From DTKY01 sp037440765 (GTDB lineage Bacteria; Acidobacteriota; Terriglobia; Bryobacterales; Bryobacteraceae), in assembly GCA_037440765.1 (NCBI GenBank), contig JBBITL010000052.1:1-30623 (forward strand): a DNA stretch of 30,623 bases, given 5' to 3'. The translations under genes were made by a program, and so were the position numbers. The notes below the pieces were generated by a model. That model had not been told where the DNA came from. It saw nothing but the letters and a program-made list of their open reading frames with translations, and did not search any database. Shown in pieces: positions 23,326-30,623 of this stretch. Within the stretch, counting starts at the first letter, position 1. Each line of letters opens with the position of its first letter.

Positions 23326-24015
23326 CTACTGCTTGCCGCGCACCATGGGGACGAAGCGCACGGGGAACACCGTGCGGCGGCGCAGCTTGCCGTCGGCGGC
23401 CTTCTCCACCACCACCAGCTCCTGGTTGAACGGCGTGGAGCCCACCGGCGCCACCAGCCGGCCGCCCGGTTTGAGCTGGTCGAGGAGGGCCTTGGGGATT
23501 TCCCCCGGCGCGGCGGTCAGCATGATACGGTCAAACGGCGCCTGCTCCGGCCAGCCCAGGTAGCCGTCACCCAGGCGCACCGTCACGTTTGAGCACCCCA
23601 GTTCCTTGAGCAGGGCCGTGCTCCGGGCGGCCAACTCCGGGACGATCTCTATGGTGTACACCCGGCCCGCCAGTGGCGAAAGCACCGCCGCCTGATAGCC
23701 GGAGCCGGTCCCTATCTCCAGGACGGCGTGCGCCCTGGAGACCTGGAGCAGTTCGGTCATGATCGCCACAATATAAGGCTGTGAGATGGTCTGCCCGCTG
23801 CCGATAGGCAGCGGCTGGTCCAGGTACGCCATGGACCGCATCTCGCCCGGCACGAACAGATGCCGGGGTGTGGACCGCATGGCACGCAGCACGCCCGGGT
23901 CGCGGACGTCGCGCGCCTCGATCTGCTCGCGCACCATCCTCTCCCTCAGGGCGGCGTAGGGGTCCGCTGCCGGCAGCAGCGCGAAGGGCAACGCCGCAAG
24001 GAACAACCGCCGCAT
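23326..24015 (-). CDS. pcm: Protein-L-isoaspartate O-methyltransferase with signal peptide
   Basis: The enzyme methylates isoaspartyl residues of aged proteins with S-adenosylmethionine so that they can return to aspartate. The 229-residue product shows the family signatures: RHLFVP (51-56), PIGSGQTISQPYIVA (70-84), the SAM-binding EIGTGSGYQAAVL (100-112) and a closing LVAPVG block. Unlike the usual cytoplasmic form, it begins with a hydrophobic leader, MRRLFLAALPFALLPAADPY, that looks like a Sec signal peptide. This points to a periplasmic enzyme, where the source of SAM would be a puzzle. The gene diverges from the permease gene across 50 bases. Confidence 0.93.
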   Translation of the reverse strand: MRRLFLAALPFALLPAADPYAALRERMVREQIEARDVRDPGVLRAMRSTPRHLFVPGEMRSMAYLDQPLPIGSGQTISQPYIVAIMTELLQVSRAHAVLEIGTGSGYQAAVLSPLAGRVYTIEIVPELAARSTALLKELGCSNVTVRLGDGYLGWPEQAPFDRIMLTAAPGEIPKALLDQLKPGGRLVAPVGSTPFNQELVVVEKAADGKLRRRTVFPVRFVPMVRGKQ

Positions 24016-24065
24016 ACTCGCATGCTACCCCCGTGACGTACAATGTGCAATTGACGGAATCAACA

Positions 24066-25451
24066 ATGGCTCACTCTCAGGCTTCTTCCGCAAGCCCCTC
24101 CGCGCTGCTCAGGCAACTGGGCGTCATCAGCGCCACGGCGCTGGTCGTCTCCAACATGGTCGGAACCGGGATCTTCGCCACCAGCGGCTTTCTGGCGGGC
24201 GACCTGGGCGCGCCGGGCCTGGTTCTTAACATCTGGCTGGTTGGCGCGGTGTTCGCCCTTATCGGCGCCTTCTGCTACTCCGAGCTCGGCATCAACTTTC
24301 CCAGTTCCGGCGGCGAGTACGTCTACCTGACGCGGGCCTACGGGCCGACCTGGGGCTTCATGGATGGCTGGGTGTCCTTCTTCGCCGGCTTCTCGGCCCC
24401 CATCGCTGCCGCGGCGCTGGCTTTCTCCGATTACCTCGGCTATTTCTTCCCGGCGCTGAAGCAGGAGAACGCGCAGTTCACCATAGGGCTGGGCTCATTG
24501 TCGCTCAAGCTGGGCGGCGCGCAACTGGCGGCCGCCGGGCTCATCGCGCTGTTCACGGTCCTCAATTTCTTCGGCGTGCGGAGGATCGCACGCATCCAGA
24601 ACGTGCTGACGGCGATCAAGATCCTGGTTCTGGTCGCGTTCATCGGACTGGGCTTCGGAATCGGCTCCGGCAGTTGGGAGCACTTCGGCATGGCGACCGA
24701 GCGGACCTCGGCCACGCCGCTGGCGGCCCAGTTCGCCATCAGCCTGTTCTGGATTTATGTGGCCTACAGCGGCTGGAACGCGGCCACCTACGTCGCCGAA
24801 GAGCTGAAGCGGCCGGAAAGAACGCTGCCTGTCGCGCTGGCCGTGGGCACGGCGCTGGTGGCCGCGCTGTACTTCGGACTGAACCTGATCTACGTCTACG
24901 CCACACCGTTGGATGACATGAAGGGAGTGGTGGCGGTGGGATCGCTGGCCGCCTCACGGCTGTTCGGCGCGGAAATCGCCGGGGTTTTCAGCGCGCTGAT
25001 GGCTCTCTCGCTGGTCTCGACCGTGAACGCCATGGTGACCATTGGGCCGCGCGTCTACTACGCGATGGCCAAGAACGGCGCTTTCCTTCCGGTGGCGGCC
25101 AAGGTGGACCCGCGATGGCACACCCCCGTGCCGGCCATCGTGCTCCAGGGAATCTGCGCCGTGCTCATGACCCTGACCCCGTTCCCGCAACTGGTGATCT
25201 ACATCGGCTTCATGCTGAATTTCTTCGCCGTCATGTCGGTCAGTTCGCTGTTCATTTTCCGCCGCCGGCCCGGGTGGCAGAAACTGCGCGTAGTGAGCTT
25301 CGCCTGGCCGGTGCTGCCGGCCCTGTTCGTACTCGTGGGAGCGTGGATGACCGTCTACGGCGTCATGCTCCAGCCCAAGGTCTCACTGGCGGCCGCGCTG
25401 ACGGTGGCAGCCGGCGCCGTGGTCTATCACTTCCGGAGGAAGCAGGCGTAG
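24066..25451 (+). CDS. APC family amino-acid permease
   Basis: The 461-residue product has about 12 hydrophobic segments and the typical APC start: ISATALVVSNMVGTGIF at residues 21-37, where the GTGIF loop of helix 1 binds the substrate backbone. Further family marks are SELGINFPSSGGEYVYL in helix 3 and YSGWNAATYVAEELKRPERT after helix 6. It moves amino acids across the inner membrane, in exchange or with protons, and resembles the LAT/YfnA-like branch. I chose ATG 24066; upstream in frame lies only the reverse of pcm. The ribosome site is weak. A TACAAT at 24039-24044 could be the -10. The gene lies 3 bases before folD, so the two may be co-transcribed. Substrate unknown. Confidence 0.9.
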   Translation: MAHSQASSASPSALLRQLGVISATALVVSNMVGTGIFATSGFLAGDLGAPGLVLNIWLVGAVFALIGAFCYSELGINFPSSGGEYVYLTRAYGPTWGFMDGWVSFFAGFSAPIAAAALAFSDYLGYFFPALKQENAQFTIGLGSLSLKLGGAQLAAAGLIALFTVLNFFGVRRIARIQNVLTAIKILVLVAFIGLGFGIGSGSWEHFGMATERTSATPLAAQFAISLFWIYVAYSGWNAATYVAEELKRPERTLPVALAVGTALVAALYFGLNLIYVYATPLDDMKGVVAVGSLAASRLFGAEIAGVFSALMALSLVSTVNAMVTIGPRVYYAMAKNGAFLPVAAKVDPRWHTPVPAIVLQGICAVLMTLTPFPQLVIYIGFMLNFFAVMSVSSLFIFRRRPGWQKLRVVSFAWPVLPALFVLVGAWMTVYGVMLQPKVSLAAALTVAAGAVVYHFRRKQA

Positions 25452-25454
25452 GCC

Positions 25455-26378
25455 ATGAGCGCACAGCCGATCGACGGCAACCGTATCCGGGACCAGATCC
25501 TGGGCGAGTCAAGAGGCCGTGTCGAGCGGCTGGCGGCCGCGCACCGGCCGCCAGGCCTGGCGGTGATTCTGGTCGGCGATGACCCCGCCTCGCACATCTA
25601 TGTCCGCAACAAGATCAAGACCTGCGAGGAGCTCGGCATACGCAGTGAGAAACTGACGCCGCAGCCCGCCATCACCACCGAAGAACTGATCGCGACGGTG
25701 GAAGGCCTTAACCGGCGGGAGGAGATCGACGGCATCCTGGTCCAGATGCCCCTGCCCCGGCATATCGACTCCAAGAGCGTGCTGATGGCGATCTCGCCCG
25801 GCAAGGACGTGGACGGCCTGCACCCGGTGAGCGTGGGGAGTCTGGTCACCAACCGTCCGGGCCTGCGGCCCTGCACGCCGCTGGGGGTCATTGAGATCCT
25901 GAAGCGGAACCGGGTGCCCATCGCCGGCGCCAGGGCGGTGGTTGTGGGACGAAGCGACCTGGTGGGCAAGCCGGTGGCCTTCCTCCTGCTGCACGAGCAC
26001 GCCACCGTGACACTGTGCCACTCCAGGACGGCCGATCTTGCCGGCGTCTGCCGGCAGGCCGACATCCTGGTGGCAGCCATGGGGAAGGCCGCCATGATCA
26101 CGGCTGACTACATCAAGCCAGGCGCGACAGTCATCGACGTGGGCATCAACAGGATCTCGGACCGCGGGCAGGCCGAAGCCATTTTCGGCCGCCGGCCTGA
26201 GAGGCTCTCTGTATTCGACCAGAAGGGGAGCCTGCTGGTGGGCGACGTGCATCCAGTGGACGTTTCCGAGTGCGCCGGCCTCTATACTCCCGTCCCGGGC
26301 GGCGTCGGCCCGCTGACCATCGCCATGCTCATGTCCAACACCATCGACGCCGCCGAGCGGAGACTCGGAGGATGCTGA
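25455..26378 (+). CDS. folD: Bifunctional methylenetetrahydrofolate dehydrogenase/cyclohydrolase
   Basis: FolD interconverts 5,10-methylene-, 5,10-methenyl- and 10-formyl-tetrahydrofolate with NADP and supplies one-carbon units, among others for purine synthesis. The 307-residue product is full length. It has the catalytic Lys53 in YVRNK (49-53), the LVQMPLPRHID motif, the nucleotide-binding GRSDLVGKPVAFLLLHEHAT, and the closing DVHPVDVSE ... TPVPGGVGPLT. It is cytoplasmic. The gene follows the permease stop after 3 bases and overlaps coaE by 7 bases, so it sits in a tight transcript. Nothing unusual is seen in it. Confidence 0.97.
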   Translation: MSAQPIDGNRIRDQILGESRGRVERLAAAHRPPGLAVILVGDDPASHIYVRNKIKTCEELGIRSEKLTPQPAITTEELIATVEGLNRREEIDGILVQMPLPRHIDSKSVLMAISPGKDVDGLHPVSVGSLVTNRPGLRPCTPLGVIEILKRNRVPIAGARAVVVGRSDLVGKPVAFLLLHEHATVTLCHSRTADLAGVCRQADILVAAMGKAAMITADYIKPGATVIDVGINRISDRGQAEAIFGRRPERLSVFDQKGSLLVGDVHPVDVSECAGLYTPVPGGVGPLTIAMLMSNTIDAAERRLGGC

Positions 26379-26967
26379 AGGTCGGGCTGACCGGGGGACT
26401 GGCCACCGGCAAGAGTTTCGTCGGAAGAGCGCTGGCCGGGCTCGGCTGCTATCTCATCAAGGCTGACGATATCGGACGCGAGGTGATGGCGCCGGGAGGC
26501 GAAGCTTTCGAAGCCATCCTGGGCGAATTCGGACGGGAGATCCTGGCCCCGGACGGCGCCATCGACCGCGGCAGGCTGGCGGCTGAGGTTTTCGCGGATG
26601 CTGGGCGGCTGGAAGTTCTGAACGGCATCGTCCACCCGCCGGTGATCCGCCGCGAAAACCGCCTGATGGAGGAGATCGGCGCCCGCGACCCCGGAGCGAT
26701 CATCGTCTGCGAGGCCGCGGTGATGATCGAGGCGGCCAGCCACCGCCGCATGGACAAGCTGATCCTGACAGTCTGTGCCGAACAGCAGCAGTTGGAGCGC
26801 GCCAGCCGGCGCGGCCTCAGCCGCCAGGAGGCGCTGGCCCGCATCCGCCGGCAGATGCCGCTGGAGGAGAAGCGCCGCTTCGCCGATTACGTGATCGATA
26901 CCTCCGGGACCGAACCCGAGACGATCAGGCAGGTCGAAGGGGTCTATAATCTGCTACAGAGCCTGAG

Positions 26968-26971
<4 letters not shown>
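26372..26971 (+). CDS. coaE: Dephospho-CoA kinase
   Basis: CoaE phosphorylates dephospho-CoA with ATP, the last step of coenzyme A synthesis, in the cytoplasm. The 199-residue product has the P-loop GLTGGLATGKS (5-15) followed by the family's DDIGREVMAPG, IDRGRLAAEVF, NGIVHPPV and CEAAVMIEA blocks. I chose ATG 26372, inside the end of folD; GGAG at 26359-26362 lies 9 bases before it. Its own stop overlaps the protease start by 4 bases. The active-site motifs are complete. Confidence 0.95.
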
Positions 26972-28086
<1,115 letters not shown>

Positions 28087-28117
28087 GGCAGGCCTGCCGG
28101 CCTGTCTGTCCGGCCGG
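28087..28117. terminator. Overlapping palindromes after the HtrA-type gene
   Basis: Immediately after the stop codon there is a perfect 12-base palindrome GGCAGGCCTGCC (28087-28098). Overlapping its end, CCGGCC (28097-28102) can pair with GGCCGG (28112-28117) around 9 bases. The two structures compete for the same bases. No T-run follows. This is a plausible end of the folD-coaE-protease transcript but a weak call. Confidence 0.35.
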
Positions 28118-28156
28118 GGCTTCGAATACCTCGCTGTATCATGGTAGGAGCACGCT

Positions 28157-29209
28157 ATGATCCAATCCCACGGCTATGCAGCCCGCCAGGCGAGGGCCGC
28201 CCTGGCTCCGTTTTCCTTTCAGCGCCGCGACCCCGGCCCTCACGACGTGGTCATCCAGATCAAGTTCTGCGGCGTCTGCCACTCGGACATCCACCAGGTG
28301 AACAACGACTGGGGCTTCTCCGAGTACCCCATGGTCCCCGGTCACGAGATCGTCGGAATCGTGACGAGCACCGGTTCAGCGGTGAAGAAGTTCGCGCCGG
28401 GCGACCGTGCGGCGGTCGGCTGCCTGGTCGACTCCTGCCGGGCGTGTCCATCGTGTCAGGCCGGCGAGGAACAGTACTGCGACGACGGCCCGGTGTTCAC
28501 CTACGGCTCAGCCGACAGACACAGCGGCGGCTTCACCTATGGCGGCTACTCCGACTGCATCGTGGTGGATGAGATGTTCGCGCTGAAGGTGGCTCCGAAC
28601 CTGGACCTGGCCGCGGCAGCCCCGCTGTTGTGCGCCGGCATCACGACCTACTCTCCACTGCGCAAGTGGAAGGTGGGGCCGGGCAGCACTCTGGGCGTGG
28701 TGGGCCTGGGCGGCCTGGGACACATGGGGGTCAAGTTCGGCCGCGCTTTCGGTGCGCGCGTGGTTGTTTTCACGACGTCGCCGGGCAAGAGGCAGGATGC
28801 CGAGCGGCTGGGGGCCCACGAAGTCGTGATCTCCAGGGATGCGGCGGCGATGGAAGCGCAGGCCGGCCGGTTTGACCTCCTCCTGGACACGGTCTCCGCG
28901 CCGCACGACTTGAATGGGCTGCTGTCCCTGCTCAGGCGGGACGGCTCGCTGGTGCTGGTGGGCCTGCCGGGCGATCCCGCTCCGGTTCAGGCTTTCAACC
29001 TCATTCTCAAGCGCCGGTCACTGGCCGGCTCCGTGATCGGCGGCATCGCCGAGACCCAGGAAATGCTGGACTACTGCGCCGCCAACGGGATTGTCTGCGA
29101 CATCGAGACTATCCCCATTCAGAAAATCAACGAGGCCTACACGCGCACCGTCAAGGGCGATGTGAAGTTCCGGTTCGTGATCGACATGGCCTCCGTGCCC
29201 GGAGCCTGA
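28157..29209 (+). CDS. Zinc-dependent NAD(P) alcohol dehydrogenase (CAD/YahK-like)
   Basis: The 350-residue product is a medium-chain dehydrogenase. The catalytic zinc site includes Cys41 (CGVCHSD) and His63 with Glu64 (GHE). The structural zinc is held by Cys94, Cys97, Cys100 and Cys108. The cofactor-binding motif GLGGLGHMG follows. It resembles the cinnamyl alcohol dehydrogenase/YahK branch, which reduces a broad range of aldehydes with NADPH in the cytoplasm. AGGAG lies 7 bases before the ATG. It stands as a single gene, separated from the HtrA-type gene by 70 bases with palindromes, and converges with the VOC gene at a hairpin. Physiological substrate unknown. Confidence 0.93.
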   Translation: MIQSHGYAARQARAALAPFSFQRRDPGPHDVVIQIKFCGVCHSDIHQVNNDWGFSEYPMVPGHEIVGIVTSTGSAVKKFAPGDRAAVGCLVDSCRACPSCQAGEEQYCDDGPVFTYGSADRHSGGFTYGGYSDCIVVDEMFALKVAPNLDLAAAAPLLCAGITTYSPLRKWKVGPGSTLGVVGLGGLGHMGVKFGRAFGARVVVFTTSPGKRQDAERLGAHEVVISRDAAAMEAQAGRFDLLLDTVSAPHDLNGLLSLLRRDGSLVLVGLPGDPAPVQAFNLILKRRSLAGSVIGGIAETQEMLDYCAANGIVCDIETIPIQKINEAYTRTVKGDVKFRFVIDMASVPGA

Positions 29210-29225
29210 GGCGCCGCGCCTCAGG
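29205..29225. terminator. Hairpin holding the stop codons of two convergent genes
   Basis: CCTGAGGCG (29205-29213) and CGCCTCAGG (29217-29225) form a perfect 9-bp stem with a CCG loop. The plus-strand stop TGA of the dehydrogenase is at 29207-29209, and the minus-strand stop TGA of the VOC gene is at 29223-29221, so the two sit at mirror positions in the stem. It has no T-run. A bidirectional terminator is the natural reading. Confidence 0.6.
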
Positions 29226-29691
29226 ACTGGGCGCCGAAGACCTCCTGCTGGCGTTTCAGCATTTCTTGGGGCGTGAGGTCCTCTTTGTGTGTGGCGATGG
29301 CCCAGACAAAGCCGAAGGGGTCTTTCACGTGGCCATAGCGGTCTCCCCAGAACTGGTCCTTGAGCGGCATGATCACCTCACAGCCCGCCGCCACGGCCTG
29401 GTCGAAGGTCTTGTCGGCATCCGGCACGTACAGGTGCAGCGTCAGAGGCCAGCGGCCCTCGGCGATGGGCGGGCCTCCGAACTCCGGGAAATGGTCCCCG
29501 AACATGAGGATCGAATCGCCTATGCGCATCTGGACGTGCATCAGCCTTCCCCCGGGTCCGGGCATCCGGAGCAACTCGGCCGCGCCGAAGGCGCTCTTCA
29601 GGAAATCCACGAACCCGGCCGCGCCATTCACCATCAGGTGCGGCGTGATGGCGTGGGCGCCCTCAGGAATGTATTTGACTTGATCAGCCAT
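29221..29691 (-). CDS. VOC superfamily (PhnB/glyoxalase-like) protein
   Basis: The 156-residue product has the paired beta-alpha-beta-beta-beta modules of the vicinal-oxygen-chelate fold, in the PhnB-like branch: HAITPHLMVNGAAGFVDFLK, then SAFGAAELLR, MHVQMRIGDSILMFGDHFPE, LHLYVPDADKTFDQAVAAG and the closing YGHVKDPFGFVWAIAT. Members bind a metal and include glyoxalases, dioxygenases and antibiotic-binding proteins; PhnB-like ones are mostly of unknown activity. It is cytoplasmic and complete. No good ribosome site is seen before its ATG. It shares its terminal hairpin with the convergent dehydrogenase gene. Confidence 0.88.
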   Translation of the reverse strand: MADQVKYIPEGAHAITPHLMVNGAAGFVDFLKSAFGAAELLRMPGPGGRLMHVQMRIGDSILMFGDHFPEFGGPPIAEGRWPLTLHLYVPDADKTFDQAVAAGCEVIMPLKDQFWGDRYGHVKDPFGFVWAIATHKEDLTPQEMLKRQQEVFGAQS

Positions 29692-29750
29692 GATGCGTTC
29701 AGCATATGCCTTCGACGGTGTGGCGGCAAGCCTTCGGAGGCAAATTCCCG

Positions 29751-30050
29751 CTAATCCTTGGGGAACATCTTTTCGGTCAGGTCCTCCTCAGCAGGCTGCG
29801 GGCGCCACAGCAGGTAGTAGCCCAGGCCGCCTGAGACAACCGAAAGTCCCAGCGTGGAGAATGTAACCCAGTCCGGCGTTCCCCAGGCGGCGCCGAGCCC
29901 CGTTACCAGTACGCGCAGGGTCCACCGCATCAGTTGAGCGTTGGCAGCCCTGGCCCGGCTTCGGGCCGCCAGCGACCGCCCCAGAAAATGCGAGAAGAAG
30001 ACGCACAGCGCCCCCAGCAGGATACGCAGTGGAAGGAAAGCCGCGGCCAT
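29751..30050 (-). CDS. Small membrane protein of unknown function
   Basis: The 99-residue product has two or three hydrophobic segments (about 3-24, 43-58 and 63-82) with an Arg-rich loop between (GRSLAARSRARAANAQLMR) and an acidic tail (EEDLTEKMFPKD). The loop is positive and so likely cytoplasmic. I do not recognise a family. The codon use is like that of its neighbours, and the frame is the only sensible one in this stretch. No clear ribosome site is seen. It lies 59 bases upstream of the VOC gene on the same strand. Confidence 0.6.
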   Translation of the reverse strand: MAAAFLPLRILLGALCVFFSHFLGRSLAARSRARAANAQLMRWTLRVLVTGLGAAWGTPDWVTFSTLGLSVVSGGLGYYLLWRPQPAEEDLTEKMFPKD

Positions 30051-30139
30051 GGCTTGATTACGTCATTCTAGCCCAACAGACACACAGCCGCCCTCTGCGT
30101 TCCGGGTCCTGCGCAGGCGGACCGTCCGGATCGAGGAGA

Positions 30140-30490
30140 CTAGGCGGCGCCGGCCACCCGGGCTTCGACTGCCGGCTCCGGGAGCGGTTTGCGTTCTTCA
30201 AGCAGGAGGCGCCGCAGAGATCGAAGGTCGTTGAGCACCCGGCGGCACTTGGTCACGTGTGAGGACAGCTTATTCAGGTTCAGGGCCACCAGTTGCAGGG
30301 CCTGCGCTCTGCGTTCGCCTCCGGGACCAGCCGAGAGCCGGATCTCGGCCCCCACGTCGCGCCGCGTCTCCTCGATCGCTTCCAGCAGCAGATCGACGTA
30401 ATCCTGTGCGCTTTCGATGGTATCGAATGGTGTCAAAGCCAAGTCACTCGCGGGAGAGGAATAGACCGACTCTTTAAGAGTATAGCGCAC
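30140..30490 (-). CDS. Small helical protein of unknown function
   Basis: The 116-residue product is mostly helical and charged, with a likely coiled-coil pair (SAQDYVDLLLEAIEETRRDV, and ALNLNKLSSHVTKCRRVLNDL). It has no signal peptide or membrane segment. It begins with GTG, with GGAG 4 bases upstream. The family is unknown to me. Bases 30285-30339 inside the gene are repeated exactly at the end of the window, which is probably an assembly effect rather than biology. Confidence 0.6.
   Translation of the reverse strand: MRYTLKESVYSSPASDLALTPFDTIESAQDYVDLLLEAIEETRRDVGAEIRLSAGPGGERRAQALQLVALNLNKLSSHVTKCRRVLNDLRSLRRLLLEERKPLPEPAVEARVAGAA
30285..30339 (+). repeat. 55-base direct repeat, copy 1
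   Basis: These 55 bases, inside the small helical protein gene, recur without a single difference at 30569-30623. The base just before the repeat differs (G at 30284, T at 30568), so the match starts exactly here. Confidence 0.9.
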
Positions 30491-30568
30491 GTCGCTCCGG
30501 CAGGAATACCCTATAGAGAGTAGCTGCCCAAGTGGCTGATTGCAAAGGGCTGAACAGGCCGCCCTCCT

Positions 30569-30623
30569 GCCACCAGTTGCAGGGCCTGCGCTCTGCGTTC
30601 GCCTCCGGGACCAGCCGAGAGCC
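30569..30623 (+). repeat. 55-base direct repeat, copy 2, at the window end
   Basis: This is the second exact copy of 30285-30339 and it forms the last 55 bases of the window. A length of 55 is a common k-mer size in short-read assembly, and a repeat that ends exactly at the contig end is the usual mark of an assembly-graph branch. The link between 30491-30568 and this copy may therefore not be real. Confidence 0.85.

Noticed and set aside
25509..26252. A 247-codon frame on the minus strand opposite folD
   Set aside because: folD is unmistakable on the plus strand; the antisense frame has no domain or ribosome site.

Overview
The window looks like a contig from a GC-rich member of the Acidobacteriota, most likely of the Solibacter/Bryobacter group. 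The main pointers are the C-terminal TIGR03437-type domain of the large subtilase (a family known mainly from Solibacter relatives), the set of Tat-exported Gfo/Idh/MocA proteins with a DUF1080 protein, a double DUF507 protein and the b6-like cytochrome b remnant. This placement rests on recalled family distribution, not on a search. No tRNA, rRNA, CRISPR array, insertion sequence, integrase or phage gene was seen.

Layout. 1-56 is the cut-off start of a minus-strand gene, divergent from a very large secreted subtilase (148-3423). 3455-8005 is a minus-strand sugar-catabolism operon read in the order DUF1080 hydrolase/lyase, Gfo/Idh/MocA, Gfo/Idh/MocA paralogue, CE1-like esterase; a good sigma-70 promoter precedes it, and a GC hairpin plus a second TATAAT lie inside it. 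A double DUF507 gene (8195-8782) is transcribed away from it. 8802-11891 is a minus-strand run: hemerythrin, purC, cvpA, SGNH hydrolase. 11974-16430 is a plus-strand run: GT2-methyltransferase fusion, TIM-barrel isomerase, NAD-sugar epimerase, a lone nuoB, and pgeF. It meets a DksA/TraR-type gene (16461-16844) at a perfect hairpin. A 388-base stretch without a recognisable gene follows, then a GT-C membrane glycosyltransferase and a pirin.

19837-24015 is a minus-strand run: exported isoaspartyl methyltransferase, an intact Rieske protein, a cytochrome b gene with two internal deletions, a cytochrome c gene reduced to its signal peptide and first CXXCH, a lipoprotein, and a second GT-C-like membrane protein. 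The last two overlap by 4 bases and share a C-terminal beta domain. 24066-28086 carries an APC amino-acid permease, folD, coaE and an HtrA-type protease, packed with overlaps. A zinc alcohol dehydrogenase and a VOC protein then converge on one hairpin that contains both stop codons. Two small unknown genes follow, and the window ends in a 55-base exact repeat of a segment 284 bases upstream, which looks like an assembly-graph edge.

The most striking observation is the hollowed-out quinol:cytochrome c oxidoreductase (bc/b6f-type) operon. The Rieske gene is intact, but the heme-binding cores of cytochrome b and cytochrome c are missing while their flanks and overlaps remain. It is either a young pseudogene cluster or a collapse produced by assembly, and read mapping would decide.
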